In this document: positions 63,540 to 64,000 of the stretch, piece by piece
Numbering within the stretch: position 1 is the first letter of the stretch
How the letters are laid out: each line of letters begins with the position of its first letter
Source of the DNA: Amycolatopsis thermoflava N1165
Lineage (GTDB): Bacteria > Actinomycetota > Actinomycetes > Mycobacteriales > Pseudonocardiaceae
Reading direction: 5' to 3'
DNA length: 64,000 nucleotides
Assembly: GCF_000473265.1 (NCBI RefSeq)
Contig: NZ_KI421511.1
Span: 2,827,560 to 2,891,559 of the forward strand
Notes under the pieces: model-generated
What the model saw: the letters and a program-made list of their open reading frames with translations, nothing else
Told to the model about the DNA's origin: nothing
The model's database searches: none
Translations under genes and position numbers: made by a program

Positions 63540-64000
63540 TCAGCCCTGCTGCCCGGCGCGGCGGAGCAGGTCGGCCAGTGCCGGGAAGTCGTCGTCGAGC
63601 CGCTTGGCTGCCTCGATCAGGTCCTCGTCCTCGGCGATGTCCCGCAGGACTGACAGCGCCGCGCGCTCCTCGGACAGCGCGTTGACCGGGAAGGTGTCGC
63701 GGCCGACGGTGGGCCGCGCGTCCCGCACGTCCTCCAGCGCGGCCATCAGGGCTTCCTTGTGGCCGGCGGCGACCTCGGGGATCAGGCACTTGCGCTCGAG
63801 CATGATCATCCGGGCGAGCACCACCGGGTTGCCGATCTTGGCGCGGCGGCCGCTCATCACCTGGCTCAGCATCGGGGCGCTGATGCCCAGCACCTCGGCC
63901 AGGTAGGCCTGCGAGACGTCGAACGCGACGACGAGACGGCGCACCCGGTCGCCCAGCGGCTCGCCGTACCACTCCCGCTGGAGGGCGATGTTCCGCTGGA
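63540..64000 (-). CDS. XRE-type helix-turn-helix regulator, 5' end beyond the window
   Basis: The frame runs in from the right edge (QRNIALQREWYGEPLGDRVRRL...), so the start is not visible; the internal GTG at 63944 is not the true start. The helix-turn-helix is VSQAYLAEVLGISAPMLSQVMSGRRAKIGNPVVLARM, followed by a helical C-terminal domain (KHLEALMAAL-like region, then LSEERAALSVLRDIAEDEDLIEAAKRLDDDFPALADLLRRAG). Related regulators are common in Pseudonocardiaceae; targets are unknown. The thpR gene follows 3 bases downstream. Confidence 0.82.
   Translation of the reverse strand, partial: QRNIALQREWYGEPLGDRVRRLVVAFDVSQAYLAEVLGISAPMLSQVMSGRRAKIGNPVVLARMIMLERKCLIPEVAAGHKEALMAALEDVRDARPTVGRDTFPVNALSEERAALSVLRDIAEDEDLIEAAKRLDDDFPALADLLRRAGQQG

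Overview
The window is very GC-rich actinobacterial chromosome: GC-dominated third codon positions, many GTG starts, and gene pairs overlapping by 4 bases (ATGA/GTGA). Gene content and order fit a Pseudonocardiaceae (Amycolatopsis-like) genome. Long stretches keep the Mycobacterium tuberculosis order: mraZ-rsmH-ftsL-ftsI; pspM-pspA-clgR-pgsA, argA, ftsK, rnj-dapA-thyX; dapB, M16 peptidase-pnp-rpsO. Species-specific cassettes sit between these blocks.

Layout. 0-4.5 kb: start of the division/cell-wall (dcw) cluster on the minus strand, with a MraZ operator and a structured rsmH leader. 4.8-7.0 kb: small ESX/PPE-type secretion cluster with EspG. 7.2-12.6 kb: MoxR ATPase, DUF58 protein (frameshifted) and transglutaminase-like membrane protein, interrupted by a tandem repeat that copies the gene junction. 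12.6-15 kb: MFS exporter and divergent LacI regulator around a palindromic operator. 15-20.5 kb: DUF3040, DNA polymerase IV, methyltransferase, ParA, endonuclease VIII and a pair of related minus-strand genes. 20.6-20.8 kb: a mini-ORF with a nearly complete anti-16S Shine-Dalgarno and a long-range stem. 20.9-23.7 kb: GNAT, pyrD, allophanate-hydrolase-like protein. 23.9-29.6 kb: envelope-stress operon (clgR, pspA, pspM) with cinA, pgsA, rimO and argA. 29.7-34.3 kb: secreted phospholipase A2, an IS982 remnant touching the ftsK stop, ftsK, plsC, chorismate mutase. 34.5-41.2 kb: flavin monooxygenase/MFS pair, WrbA, EamA (frameshifted), GlxA-type regulator, cupin, quinone reductase. 41.6-50.8 kb: VWA protein, RNase J, dapA, Ser/Thr kinase, Mn transporter, 242-bp repeats, ACT protein and thyX. 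50.9-52.4 kb: HicB-like/DUF4097 operon with a leaderless promoter inside palindromic operators. 52.7-57.4 kb: a patchy region with a deletion scar joining two truncated genes. 57.5-64 kb: TPR protein, dapB, M16 peptidase, pnp, rpsO, a 2'-5' RNA ligase-like protein and a truncated XRE regulator.

No tRNA, rRNA, CRISPR array or intact transposon was found. The strongest leads are the structured mini-ORF element near 20.7 kb, the HicB-like/DUF4097 operator-promoter at 50.9 kb, the bidirectional GTGGG arrays around mraZ, and the deletion scar at 54.1 kb. Two frameshifts next to C-rich runs (DUF58, EamA) may be sequencing errors.
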